A model generated the notes under the pieces. It worked only from the letters and a program-made list of their open reading frames with translations, did not search any database and had not been told where the DNA came from. Both the position numbers and the translations under genes were made by a program. Below, one piece after another: positions 38,753 to 47,038 of a DNA stretch of 64,000 nucleotides. The number at the start of each line of letters is the position of its first letter. Within the stretch, counting starts at the first letter, position 1. Source of the DNA: Alitibacter langaaensis DSM 22999 (GTDB lineage Bacteria; Pseudomonadota; Gammaproteobacteria; Enterobacterales; Pasteurellaceae); NCBI RefSeq assembly GCF_003096995.1, contig NZ_QENU01000003.1, positions 62,001 through 126,000 of the forward strand. The letters run 5' to 3'.

Positions 38753-39462
38753 CCCAGCTTATCCACCGACACAAACCCACCGTAGTTGCGTAGATTGCTA
38801 CGCAACCTACATCCACTTGGCAGACCACTACATTTATCTTCATTTTTATCACGAGTGGGTTGATCTTTCTCGTCCGCCACGGGACCACCTGTATAACCAC
38901 ATTCTGCAGAGCGATATAACCAACCACATTGCACAGTAATAGTGCGGGCTGAAATTAAAGCGTTATCTGTTTCAGTCGGTAATGCTAAAGTAAATACCGC
39001 AACATCTCGCTTAAGTGTAGATAATTGCTCTATCACAAAATAGCTCAACACTTCTTGGCTTGGATCTGCTTGTTTGTTACCCTCAGCAAAATTTACTGCA
39101 TCTAAATACTGCATATACACTTGGCGACGTCGAACAATCCCCCCTAGGCATTGTTCAAAGCGTTGCACAAGCCCTGTGATAAAACCGTTAACATTAGCAA
39201 GAGTAAGCTCTGGACGATTACTTGGACCTTGTCCAGATAAGGCAAAACCACTGGCTTTCACACCAAAGGCTTCATAGGTATGTCCTTGCCACACAATAGG
39301 TTGCATCATTTCATTAGTGCCAGCATAAAATCGAAACAGCTCACCATTCATTCCATCTTTATCTTTTAAATCACGCAAGTCAACTTCATATAAATCAATC
39401 ATTGCGTTTTGCTCAAGCTTACTCAGCTCAAGTTTCATTTGGGTGGGGATTTGTTGAGGCAT
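38749..39462 (-). CDS. minor tail protein gpL-like
   Basis: 237 residues. The middle (MIDLYEVDLRDL, WQGHTYEAFGVKASGFALSG) and the C-terminal cysteines in QCGWLYRSAECGYTGG and DKCSGLPSGC match lambda gpL, which binds an iron-sulphur cluster through four such cysteines. It overlaps gpM by one base. Confidence 0.9.
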   Translation of the reverse strand: MPQQIPTQMKLELSKLEQNAMIDLYEVDLRDLKDKDGMNGELFRFYAGTNEMMQPIVWQGHTYEAFGVKASGFALSGQGPSNRPELTLANVNGFITGLVQRFEQCLGGIVRRRQVYMQYLDAVNFAEGNKQADPSQEVLSYFVIEQLSTLKRDVAVFTLALPTETDNALISARTITVQCGWLYRSAECGYTGGPVADEKDQPTRDKNEDKCSGLPSGCRLRSNLRNYGGFVSVDKLG

Positions 39463-39788
39463 TATGGCACTTCCTTAAATTCACAACTAAATTCCGTGTA
39501 GGTTTTTCCCATTTTAGCGGACCACTTACTACACACGACTTTTTTCAATGAATTGGTAAATGGGTCTTGGAAATAAAAAGGCTCGACACCTTTATGCCGA
39601 GCCAAAAATTCATCCACTTCCAACCGTACCTTATTTTTCACTTTAACCACCACAGGATAAACGCGCAGTAAATTATTTATTGTTCTAGGCTGCCTCTGTG
39701 TGTAACCATCACCAAACTCAATCTCATTCACTTTTGGCGAGTTTTCCACCGCAAACCCAGGGCGTATGCACCATTTAAAGGTTTCCAT
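39462..39788 (-). CDS. minor tail protein gpM-like
   Basis: 108 residues: METFKWCIRPGFAVENSPKVNEIEFGDGYTQR at the start and KTYTEFSCEFKEVP at the end match the Phage_min_tail family (lambda gpM). It is part of the tail tip complex. Overlaps both neighbours by one base. Confidence 0.92.
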   Translation of the reverse strand: METFKWCIRPGFAVENSPKVNEIEFGDGYTQRQPRTINNLLRVYPVVVKVKNKVRLEVDEFLARHKGVEPFYFQDPFTNSLKKVVCSKWSAKMGKTYTEFSCEFKEVP

Positions 39789-42700
39789 TAGCTAAATGCG
39801 CCTCCCGCGCGGAAATTGGTTTGAATCACTTGGTTTGCCTCATTGCGTGCAATGGTTTTCATCAGTTCAAGGGTGATTTCAAGTTGATCGCCTTTTTGTT
39901 TTGTGCTGACTTCTGCTTGCACAGGTTCACCTTGATTAATCACTTTGACGGTGATGTCCTGAGAACTATTATTTACTCTTGGTTCCATAGATGGCAATCT
40001 TGGTACCGCAACGCCACCACCATTTGCAAAACCACGCTTACCATAATTAAGATAGTTAAGGTAACCTAAACCTAATCGTGCTGTGGCTTCTTTAGTGATA
40101 ACATATTCCCCTCGGTGAACAATCCCTGCAGGTGTGTATTTACCGCCATCGCCTGTATAGCCCCCTGTAGCAAAGCCAACGCTTGAAATTTGCGAAACCA
40201 CATTCATTCCAGCAGCAGCGACCGCTGCCATATTGGCAAACTTTTGTGCTGGTGTGAGTGCAGTAGGGTCTGCCATAGCTTGACTGATCGCCTGCGATAA
40301 TTTAACCATTGATTCAGCAATAGCAAACGCTTTAGAAACAGCAAACATTGCTTTATACGCTGCGGATTGTCGCCCGCCTGATTGCTCAATCATTGAGGCA
40401 AGATTACCAAACGCACCACCAAGATCATTAAGTCCCGTAGCATAATTATTCATCTCACGCTGAAATTCATCATTTTTATAACGATCAATAATTTGTTTCT
40501 TGCGCTGCTGAAACTCCTCTTCCGTCATTAACTTTTGTTCGTAAAATGCTTGAAGTAAAGCCAGTTCCTGTGTTTGCTGATTTTGTATGGCTTGATTTGG
40601 ATCGTAAATGGCGCGCAGTTGATCTAATGGCGTAACGGCATTTTGTGCTACATTTTGTGCATACTCAAATTGCAGTTTCATTGCTGCTTGTTTTGCTTCA
40701 TCAACTGTAAGCTGGTTAGCGGCTTGCAATTCTTTAACTGCTGCAAGCTCTTTATCCAGATTATTGGCAGCTAATTTATTTGGTGCATATTTACCCGCAA
40801 GCTCCAACCGCTGTTGATTAAAACGTTGCGTAATAGCAAGTTTTGCTGCTTCATATTCTTGATGTTGTACAACGCCTTTTTTCATATGCTCTTCAAGTCG
40901 CTGAAACATTCGTATTTCTTCGAGATCGATTTCATTCAGCGTCGACCCACTTTTTTGACGTAAATCATCATAAAAAGAAAGCCAATTTTCACGAGCATTT
41001 TCACCTCTACCTTTTTTGTGATTATTTCTGTCCTCTTGCTCCTTGATTGTCTTTTCTTTTACTTTGATTTCTTGATCTTTGGTAAACATACCATCAAGTT
41101 TTTTGCCCATTTCAAGCATTGTATTTAATTGCTCGGCTGAAAGCTTAATTGCTTTTGCTGCACTTTCAGCAGCTGCTACATCCCCCCTTGCAATTGCATT
41201 TAACACTTCAGAATATTTAGCCCCTTTTTCGCCAAGCACATCATAAAGCCCTGCTAAAACAAATGAAGCTTTAGCGTGTCCTTGATTTTTCAGTTTAAGC
41301 ACTTCTAATTTAACTCTTAAATCATCGGACTTTTTCGTTAATTCTGCCTGTGCTTTTTTAAGATCTAATACTGCTTCAGTTGCATTCTGCGTTTGATCTG
41401 CCATCTTTTTTAGCTTATCAGGAAGTTCCGCTAAAACTTCATCAATTAGCTTGCTATCTACCCCAATTAACTTTAATTTTCGAGCAAAATCTTCCGCAGT
41501 TTTCCCATTTTGCGTAAATACAATGCCAAGCTGGGTAACTTGTTTTTTCAACACAGAAAAATCAATATTCTGGTTTTCTTTAATTTGTTGTAACTCATCA
41601 TTCAGTAATTCAATCTCTTTTTTGCTTTTTTCTGATAACTCTAAGCCAAATTGCCAATGTGTGGTTTGAATTTCCGAAATTTTCGCCTTTGTACTAGCAA
41701 TCTGTTTTTCATAATTCTCAAGTGTTTCCATTTGTTTAGAGATTGTCAATGAAAGGGCACTTTCGCTTAATCCGTCATAGCTTTCTTTTAAGCGATCATT
41801 TGCACCTGCCGTATCAAGGGCTTTTTGCTGTGCTTCTTTTGCCTGCATTGAGAAATAAAATAACGCACTTCCAGCCAGCATTGCGGCACCTGTTGGTCCA
41901 CCAATTAGACCTAATGCCCCTTTTAATATTCCACTGGCTTTCGATACTAAACTATTTGCAACGGATAACTCACGCTTGGCTTGAGCCTCTTCCCTTGCTA
42001 GTGCAATGATTTGTTGCGATTGCACTTTCATTTGCTCACGCAATGCAAATTGCGTACGTTCACTTTGTGCTAATTTAGCCTGCTCAATTAAAGAGGCTTG
42101 AATTGTCTGCATTTCCAAGCGTTTAGCTTTAACGCTCTCATAGGTTGCTTTTACTGATTTATAATGCTCAAAAGTGTTTTTAGCCGTGCTATATGCACTG
42201 GATAACATTCCATTGGCATATCGCCCAATATAAGCAACCCCACCCGCAGCAACTAATGCTCCCGTTATTTTTATCAGCGTATCAAGATTATTTGCTGCAA
42301 ATTCAATACTTTTAGCAAAGCTAGATGTTATTCCGCCCGCTTTATCCAATTCCCCTATAGTTTTAATGATATTGGTTTCTAAATTAGTAAAGGCTTGTGA
42401 TACTGTCAGCACACGTTTAGCAAAATCGCTATCAACAGAATCTTTCGCTTTTTGTAATGCGTCAATCACTTTTGGAATAGTTAATTCGCCCGATTTCCCC
42501 ATTGCTTTTAATTCTGCGGTGGTAATACCCAACCCTTTTGCGATTGCGTCAGCAAGTCCGGGAGTTTGTTCCATCACAGAATTAAGCTCTTGCCCTCTTA
42601 ATTCTCCTGCAGCCATTGCTTGTCCGAACTGCATTAATGCTGCTTCAGCAGATGCCGCACTTGCACCAGACATCGCTACCGCTTTAGAAACGGTTTCTGT

Positions 42701-43183
42701 GAGTGATGCAACATCCGCTTGTGATAAACCGAGCTGTTTCGCATTTTTGGCAAAGCGTTGGTAAACTTCAGAGGTAGCATTCAGACTTTGATTAGTTTTT
42801 AAGGCAATATCAAACACCGACTCGGTTGCCGCCACAAGCTGAACACTTCCTTCGGTAACCAAACGCATACGGTTTTGTAGTTCTGTATAGCTGTCAGCCG
42901 TTTTAACAAATTGGTTAGCAAATCCAGCAATCCTTGAAAAATTATCAAAGCGGAAACTCCATTTGGTTGTGTTATTGATATTTTTCGCTGCTTTTTCAAT
43001 ATTATTAAGATATTTTGTTGTTCTTTCAGAAAACTGCTTCGCTTTTTGTTGTGCTTTATCAAGATTGATCTGAAATTGTTTTGCATAGTGTTGCGTTCTT
43101 TGATTAGAGCGTTCAAGATCTTTCTGAAATTTAACCGTTTCAAGACTAAGATGAATGTTAAGATTACCTAGTGCACCTGACAT
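39788..43183 (-). CDS. tail tape measure protein (gpH-like)
   Basis: 1131 residues from the ATG at 43183, which follows a GGGAG site; a longer start is rejected. The N-terminal domain (VTEGSVQLVAATESVFDIALKTNQS, MSGASAASAEAALMQFGQAMAAGELRGQELNSVMEQTPGLADAIA, split over residues about 110-230) is the classic tape measure N-terminal domain. Long coiled coils fill residues about 340-960, with a hydrophobic patch near 410-440. The C-terminal part (FATGGYTGDGGKYTPAGIVHRGEYV) is typical of lambda-type proteins. It sets tail length and helps DNA entry. Confidence 0.93.
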   Translation of the reverse strand: MSGALGNLNIHLSLETVKFQKDLERSNQRTQHYAKQFQINLDKAQQKAKQFSERTTKYLNNIEKAAKNINNTTKWSFRFDNFSRIAGFANQFVKTADSYTELQNRMRLVTEGSVQLVAATESVFDIALKTNQSLNATSEVYQRFAKNAKQLGLSQADVASLTETVSKAVAMSGASAASAEAALMQFGQAMAAGELRGQELNSVMEQTPGLADAIAKGLGITTAELKAMGKSGELTIPKVIDALQKAKDSVDSDFAKRVLTVSQAFTNLETNIIKTIGELDKAGGITSSFAKSIEFAANNLDTLIKITGALVAAGGVAYIGRYANGMLSSAYSTAKNTFEHYKSVKATYESVKAKRLEMQTIQASLIEQAKLAQSERTQFALREQMKVQSQQIIALAREEAQAKRELSVANSLVSKASGILKGALGLIGGPTGAAMLAGSALFYFSMQAKEAQQKALDTAGANDRLKESYDGLSESALSLTISKQMETLENYEKQIASTKAKISEIQTTHWQFGLELSEKSKKEIELLNDELQQIKENQNIDFSVLKKQVTQLGIVFTQNGKTAEDFARKLKLIGVDSKLIDEVLAELPDKLKKMADQTQNATEAVLDLKKAQAELTKKSDDLRVKLEVLKLKNQGHAKASFVLAGLYDVLGEKGAKYSEVLNAIARGDVAAAESAAKAIKLSAEQLNTMLEMGKKLDGMFTKDQEIKVKEKTIKEQEDRNNHKKGRGENARENWLSFYDDLRQKSGSTLNEIDLEEIRMFQRLEEHMKKGVVQHQEYEAAKLAITQRFNQQRLELAGKYAPNKLAANNLDKELAAVKELQAANQLTVDEAKQAAMKLQFEYAQNVAQNAVTPLDQLRAIYDPNQAIQNQQTQELALLQAFYEQKLMTEEEFQQRKKQIIDRYKNDEFQREMNNYATGLNDLGGAFGNLASMIEQSGGRQSAAYKAMFAVSKAFAIAESMVKLSQAISQAMADPTALTPAQKFANMAAVAAAGMNVVSQISSVGFATGGYTGDGGKYTPAGIVHRGEYVITKEATARLGLGYLNYLNYGKRGFANGGGVAVPRLPSMEPRVNNSSQDITVKVINQGEPVQAEVSTKQKGDQLEITLELMKTIARNEANQVIQTNFRAGGAFS

Positions 43184-43196
43184 AATTTTCTCCCAT

Positions 43197-43223
43197 AAAA
43201 AAAGCACACCGAAGTGTGCTTTT
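43197..43223 (-). terminator. strong terminator just before the tape measure gene
   Basis: On the minus strand: GCACAC-TTCG-GTGTGC extended by AAAA/TTTT pairs and ending in TTTTTTT. The TTCG tetraloop makes it very stable. It lies 14 bases from the tape measure start and closes the accessory block. Confidence 0.9.
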
Positions 43224-43238
43224 CTTTTATAAATGTTT

Positions 43239-43523
43239 CTATTTAATAATAACGTACCTAACTTTATCTTGTTCTGCTTGCTCAGCCTTTTTAACTTCCT
43301 GCTCTTTTTCCCATTTCTTATTTGAGAAAAATAGTGCTATGCCTATAAGGAATACAAGTATCACAAAACCAATAAATAAAATAGCAAGATATTTCCAAGC
43401 TATGCCAGTAGAAAATCCCAGCACAACGGATATAAAAATAAGGGGGAAAATAAAAAAAATTACCACGACACTTTTTATCTCTCTAAGTAAAAAGTTAAGC
43501 ATTCCAAATTCTTTTTTGAACAT
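43239..43523 (-). CDS. small phage membrane protein (94 aa)
   Basis: 94 residues with two hydrophobic segments (VVVIFFIFPLIFISVVLGF and LAILFIGFVILVFLIGIALFF) and a charged C-terminal tail with KKAEQAEQDK. No family recognised. Last gene of the accessory block between gpT and the tape measure; a strong terminator follows. Possible roles include superinfection exclusion, but nothing in the sequence proves this. Confidence 0.65.
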   Translation of the reverse strand: MFKKEFGMLNFLLREIKSVVVIFFIFPLIFISVVLGFSTGIAWKYLAILFIGFVILVFLIGIALFFSNKKWEKEQEVKKAEQAEQDKVRYVIIK

Positions 43524-43576
43524 ATCCCCTCCTAAACATTATTATCCAATCTACCAAATCCCTACACGCCGTCAAG

Positions 43577-43930
43577 CTATTTCAGCAAAGAGATCAATAA
43601 ACTTTGCCCAGCTAATTTGATCGCTTCAAATGACAGATCTATACCTTTAGTTTTAATGACTTGTTTAACCTTATTCCAAGCGGTATCACTACGAATTTTG
43701 TCAAGAAATTCATGACCTTGCCATGTTAAATCTATTGCTACAAAATCCTCATCTCCCATTGTGGAATTGTCCTCAATGCAAATAAGATCCGCTTGAGCAA
43801 GAATTTTATAATGATACGCTACAATATCAGGCGACACACCCTTAATACTCTCGCTATCCAACGGTGTATCATCTACTTTTTGCTCTAATTTAATAAGGAT
43901 TTTTCGGATAAGCTCCCAATCTCTTTTCAT
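43577..43930 (-). CDS. DUF2513-type protein
   Basis: 117 residues beginning MKRDWELIRKILIKLEQ with YHYKILAQADLI and DLTWQGHEFLDKIRSDTAWNKVK, the pattern of DUF2513. This is a small winged-helix-like family common in prophages and mobile elements and without known function. It follows the BRO gene after an uptake-signal hairpin. Confidence 0.82.
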   Translation of the reverse strand: MKRDWELIRKILIKLEQKVDDTPLDSESIKGVSPDIVAYHYKILAQADLICIEDNSTMGDEDFVAIDLTWQGHEFLDKIRSDTAWNKVKQVIKTKGIDLSFEAIKLAGQSLLISLLK

Positions 43931-43943
43931 TTTATCTCCCTAC

Positions 43944-43970
43944 AACCGCACTTAAAATAAAGTGCGGTAT
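43944..43970 (-). repeat. uptake-signal inverted pair between BRO and DUF2513 genes
   Basis: ACCGCACTT and AAGTGCGGT face each other across a short AT loop. It forms a stem-loop but lacks a clear T tract on the minus strand. Confidence 0.5.
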
Positions 43971-43984
43971 GTTTCGCTTGTTTT

Positions 43985-44875
43985 TTAGAAGTTAGCCAAT
44001 CGCTTAGGTTGCGGTTGTTGCTCAAGTAGGCTTAACATTCCCTTAATGAACATAATGCGTTCGCTTTTAGCGTGAACGTATTTTTTCGCTTTTTCTAACG
44101 CTTGTTCAGTTGGTATGTTGAGATTATGGAAATAATGCCCACCAAGTTTTTTATCAATGTCTTGCCGTAAATAAGGGTAGCCTTTACGAATTTTTTGCCC
44201 CATTTCATATGCTTCACGAAGTGAATGATAAAGGTTGGCGATAATGTAGAGTGCTTCTTCATCTTGACTAAATTCATCTATAATCAATTCCCCCTCAAGC
44301 GGCAGTCTAGCCAACAAACTAATCGCATCTACAAACTGACTATCATCAATTTCTTTATAACTTTTACCGAAGTGAGATTTTAAAGCTGACCATTGCATTA
44401 TTGCACATTTGGCTTGTTTATCCTTTGGTAATTGCAAAGTACGATTTTTCACAAAGTCTTTGATGAATTGTTGATGTTCTTTTGTTAGCAATATTGGTGT
44501 GTCAAGTTTTTCATATTTCCCCGTTTTTCTGATCTGTGGTAATACCTCAGAGGTAACCCACTTTCTAAAACGATATGGAGTAGAATCTTTTTTTACTGCA
44601 TCACGACAACGTAGGATTAAAGTATACATTCCACTTTCAGATACGATATTCATTTCTTGCTGTCCACCAAGGGTGTTACTTAAAGTTACACCCTTTTCAT
44701 CATCATCCAATACTAAAAGAGCTTTACGATTATTTTCAATACCAATCGCATCACAAATATCTTTGGCTACAAACCAAGGCTCGCCATTAATAGAGACAAC
44801 GCGAATTGATGCTTCGCCAAAGTTGAAATTAGAAACATTTTGAATTTCTTTTGATAAAGTAGTATTATTGTTCAT
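43985..44875 (-). CDS. BRO-family phage antirepressor
   Basis: 296 residues from the ATG at 44875 (MNNNTTLSKEIQ), which has AAAGGATATCTCT before it. Residues about 15-125 are a BRO-N domain (IRVVSINGEPWFVAKDICDAIGI, YRFRKWVTSEVLPQIRKTG). The C-terminal half is a helical region ending PQPKRLANF. BRO proteins often act as antirepressors (Ant) in phages. The gene directly follows an Arc-like repressor, as arc-ant does in phage P22 immI. An upstream reading to 45004 overlaps the Arc-like gene and is not used. Confidence 0.88.
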   Translation of the reverse strand: MNNNTTLSKEIQNVSNFNFGEASIRVVSINGEPWFVAKDICDAIGIENNRKALLVLDDDEKGVTLSNTLGGQQEMNIVSESGMYTLILRCRDAVKKDSTPYRFRKWVTSEVLPQIRKTGKYEKLDTPILLTKEHQQFIKDFVKNRTLQLPKDKQAKCAIMQWSALKSHFGKSYKEIDDSQFVDAISLLARLPLEGELIIDEFSQDEEALYIIANLYHSLREAYEMGQKIRKGYPYLRQDIDKKLGGHYFHNLNIPTEQALEKAKKYVHAKSERIMFIKGMLSLLEQQPQPKRLANF

Positions 44876-44910
44876 AGAGATATCCTTTTGGTTTGGGATT
44901 ATTTCTTCAC

Positions 44911-44940
44911 AAGCCTCAACAGTTGCCGCTATTGAGGCTT
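44911..44940 (-). promoter_or_regulatory. leader stem-loop between Arc-like and BRO genes
   Basis: A 9-bp inverted repeat, AAGCCTCAA/TTGAGGCTT with a 12-base loop, lies between the Arc-like stop and the BRO ribosome site. It has no T tract and may be an antisense-controlled or translational-control structure like those before other ant genes. Confidence 0.45.
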
Positions 44941-44945
44941 TTCTA

Positions 44946-45107
44946 TTATTGAGCATTTGCTTTGTCATTTCGCATACTCTCTTCCAAACAACGCTGTAAT
45001 TCACGAGTTACAGAGCGATAATTTTTCTTAGCTGAGCTTTGTAACCATTCAACAAGATAAGCTGGCAAGTTAGCTGTAATATTTTTTTTTTCTGTTTTTT
45101 CTTTCAT
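44946..45107 (-). CDS. Arc-like ribbon-helix-helix repressor (53 aa)
   Basis: 53 residues. KKNITANLPAYLVEWLQSSA followed by NYRSVTRELQRCLEES has the strand-helix-helix pattern of phage P22 Arc, with a similar length to Arc (53). It lies directly upstream of the BRO antirepressor and divergent from the CI-like gene, with two palindromes in the intergenic space. It probably represses the BRO transcript. Confidence 0.8.
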   Translation of the reverse strand: MKEKTEKKNITANLPAYLVEWLQSSAKKNYRSVTRELQRCLEESMRNDKANAQ

Positions 45108-45123
45108 AGTTTCACCAATAGAT

Positions 45124-45142
45124 TTATGTTAATATGACATAA
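45124..45142. promoter_or_regulatory. palindrome, candidate operator near the Arc-like gene
   Basis: TTATGT-TAATATG-ACATAA, a perfect 6-bp dyad 17 bases upstream of the Arc-like start. A likely binding site for the Arc-like or CI-like protein. Confidence 0.55.
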
Positions 45143-45146
45143 GAAC

Positions 45147-45163
45147 AATCGCATTAAGCGATT
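45147..45163. promoter_or_regulatory. palindrome AATCGC-ATTAA-GCGATT, candidate operator
   Basis: Perfect 6-bp dyad of 17 bases, typical length for a CI-type operator, midway between the divergent CI-like and Arc-like genes. Confidence 0.55.
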
Positions 45164-45208
45164 AGTTAGTATTTTAATCATAAAAAAGTTTATTTCAAGT
45201 GATTTTAT

Positions 45209-45808
45209 ATGAAAACAGATAAAAATTTACCGTTTAGACTGCTTTTTAAACAAAAAAGAAGTGAGCTTGGCTTATCGCAGAAAGATATAGCCGAAAAAAC
45301 TAACACCAGCCCAACCCTCATCTCTAAGTATGAGAAAGGCTTATCTAAACCACGTATAGAAACAGCTAAGCGAATAGCAGAGGTTCTAAGCATTGATTTA
45401 GATACCCTCATCAGATCCTTAGATCAGGACGAAGTCTATTTAATAAAGATTCCTTTCTATCTAGATGAAATGGAAGATGATAGTTATTTTCATATCGCAA
45501 ACGATATGCTACCTAGCTACATAGATACAGATAATCTACTAGCTTACCGGCAAAAAGGTGATGCCATGAGCCCTCTATACAAAGATGGGGATACTCTACT
45601 AATTGATAAACTAGATAAAGAAGCAAGTATAAATTCAGCTTTTTTAGTGGAAATTGATGATTACAACGGAATTAAACTAGTCAGCAAAAATGATTTTGCT
45701 AAAGAATACATTATTCATTCGGTAAATACCAACTATCAACCAATATATGTGAAGACAAATGAAGTAAACATTATTGGTCGTGTAATTTGGTGTGGTAGGT
45801 TTATGTAA
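45209..45808 (+). CDS. CI-like repressor, XRE helix-turn-helix plus inactive S24 domain
   Basis: 199 residues. Residues 8-65 are an XRE helix-turn-helix (LGLSQKDIAEKTNTSPTLISKYEKG). Residues about 80-199 are a LexA/CI-type S24 domain. The usual nucleophile motif GDSM reads GDAM here (Ala119), and no Ala-Gly or Cys-Gly cleavage site is seen in the linker. The protein should therefore not self-cleave in an SOS response and may need an antirepressor to be relieved. It is divergent from the Arc-like/BRO pair, inside the tail gene cluster and far from a normal immunity region. Confidence 0.88.
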   Translation: MKTDKNLPFRLLFKQKRSELGLSQKDIAEKTNTSPTLISKYEKGLSKPRIETAKRIAEVLSIDLDTLIRSLDQDEVYLIKIPFYLDEMEDDSYFHIANDMLPSYIDTDNLLAYRQKGDAMSPLYKDGDTLLIDKLDKEASINSAFLVEIDDYNGIKLVSKNDFAKEYIIHSVNTNYQPIYVKTNEVNIIGRVIWCGRFM

Positions 45809-45820
45809 TTCCATAGACCA

Positions 45821-45846
45821 AAACCCTGCTGAGATCAACAGGGTTT
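45821..45846. terminator. terminator between the CI-like gene and a convergent membrane protein gene
   Basis: Stem AAACCCTG/CAGGGTTT with a 10-base loop, symmetric flanks, placed between convergent genes. Confidence 0.65.
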
Positions 45847-45868
45847 ATATAATTCATATCGCTTATTT

Positions 45869-46177
45869 TTAACGTTTATCTATAGCATTCACTATAAAGC
45901 ACGTACTACCTATGATAGCCAAAACAGCACCTATTACACAATAGGTTGTTGAATATGTTCCATTTATTATATAGTTATAAGCGTCCCCACCTACATAAGC
46001 ATTAACATTGAGACTTGAAAAATTTTCTCCATAATTTTTATATTTAAAAATTTTGGTAAGCCCATAACCTATACAACTAAGTGCACCTACATAAAATACC
46101 CAACCAAAAAAAATTAATATTGAGTCGCCTTCTTTTGATGATGTTTCTGTAATTTCTGCTGTTTCTGTATTTTTCAT
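45869..46177 (-). CDS. small phage membrane protein (102 aa)
   Basis: 102 residues with two hydrophobic segments (SILIFFGWVFYVGALSCIGYG and YCVIGAVLAIIGSTCFIVNAI) separated by a polar loop NVNAYVGGDAYNYIINGTYST. The family is not known to me, although loops of this kind occur in many small bacterial membrane proteins. It is cargo in the block between gpT and tape measure. Confidence 0.65.
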   Translation of the reverse strand: MKNTETAEITETSSKEGDSILIFFGWVFYVGALSCIGYGLTKIFKYKNYGENFSSLNVNAYVGGDAYNYIINGTYSTTYCVIGAVLAIIGSTCFIVNAIDKR

Positions 46178-46275
46178 AATTAACTCCTAAGCTAAAAAAT
46201 AGGCGTTAATTATACCAAAATCAGGCGAGCTTTAAAGTGATCTGGATCACATCACAATGTACTAGCACTTAAGAT

Positions 46276-46350
46276 TTAGCAAGCAATAAACTCCTGAAAC
46301 ATTTCTTCCTGATTAGCTACTTGTGGAAAATTTTGTTTTTCATTTTTCAT
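46276..46350 (-). CDS. very small coupled reading frame (24 aa)
   Basis: Encodes MKNEKQNFPQVANQEEMFQE and four more residues. The ATG overlaps the stop of the upstream gene as ATGA, which favours translation, but the frame is so short that it may be chance. Confidence 0.3.
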   Translation of the reverse strand: MKNEKQNFPQVANQEEMFQEFIAC

Positions 46351-46535
46351 CGTGCCACCAATACCGGCATTTTATATGTTACTTGAAAAGAGCCATAACC
46401 TCGTGAGTTAGCTTTTGGAGGAATAAATTTAACTCGCTCAATATTATTCGATACCTTATTTTTCTTGGTTTCCATTAAATATTGCTCAGGAGATAAGTTG
46501 CGTGTTTTTGTAGGTGTTAATACGGTATTTTTCAT
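46347..46535 (-). CDS. small basic phage protein (62 aa)
   Basis: 62 residues, polar and basic, beginning MKNTVLTPTKTRNLSPEQYL with a C-terminal RGYGSFQVTYKMPVLVAR. No family recognised. A GGGGAA ribosome site lies before the ATG, and a terminator-like hairpin lies just upstream, separating it from gpT. Confidence 0.5.
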   Translation of the reverse strand: MKNTVLTPTKTRNLSPEQYLMETKKNKVSNNIERVKFIPPKANSRGYGSFQVTYKMPVLVAR

Positions 46536-46557
46536 ACATAGTTCCCCTTTTTATAAA

Positions 46558-46594
46558 CAGAAAAAGCCTACTCAAATTACTTTGGTAAGCTTTT
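46558..46594 (-). terminator. terminator after the gpG/gpT unit
   Basis: On the minus strand, AAAAAGCTTAC pairs imperfectly with GTAGGCTTTTT across a 14-base loop. It marks the upstream edge of the accessory block. Confidence 0.55.
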
Positions 46595-46729
46595 TGTCTG
46601 TTTAGTTGATGTCAAAGAACAAATGATTACTGTCACTAATCTACTAAATTTTGCGGTCATTCTAATGACAAGCAGGCGCACTTGTCAAGCAAAGCACTAC
46701 GCCTGCTACCAATACATACACACGATTTT

Positions 46730-47038
46730 TTATCTTTGAGCCAAAAACATTTCACTACCATCATCAAAATCTTGGCTATTTTCCACCGCACTTTGATCTG
46801 TAAAAAACGGCATAAACTCAGTGAGTTTTGGGCTGTCTTTTTTCGGATCGCTGTTAATCGCAGCTAAAAGATAGGCAATTTGTGCAGTGCGGTAATCTTC
46901 ACGCCATAGCCCGAACGGCTGTTCTTGGTAGAATTGTTCATATTCTTGCAGGTGGCTTTCGGGCATTGCTTCGATTTCTGATAGCGTTTTACCCAACGCA
47001 AGGGATAAGGTTAGTTGGAACTTGCGTCGGGCGGTGAG
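46730..47038 (-). CDS. gpT-like tail assembly chaperone extension, made by -1 frameshift
   Basis: Reading frame -1 relative to gpG, open from the slippery site to a stop at 46730. It continues as LTARRKFQLTLSLALGKTLSEIEAMPESHLQEYEQ and ends EMFLAQR. The content (QPFGLWREDYRTAQIAYLLAA) matches the DUF4035/gpT family. It has no good start codon or ribosome site of its own; a TTG at 46996 is the only nearby candidate. It is therefore expected as the C-terminal part of a gpGT fusion that guides the tape measure during tail assembly. Confidence 0.85.
   Translation of the reverse strand, partial: LTARRKFQLTLSLALGKTLSEIEAMPESHLQEYEQFYQEQPFGLWREDYRTAQIAYLLAAINSDPKKDSPKLTEFMPFFTDQSAVENSQDFDDGSEMFLAQR

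Noticed and set aside
43985-45004. Longer BRO reading from 45004
   Set aside because: It would overlap the Arc-like gene and the leader hairpin; the extra residues have no BRO similarity, while the ATG at 44875 has a good ribosome site.
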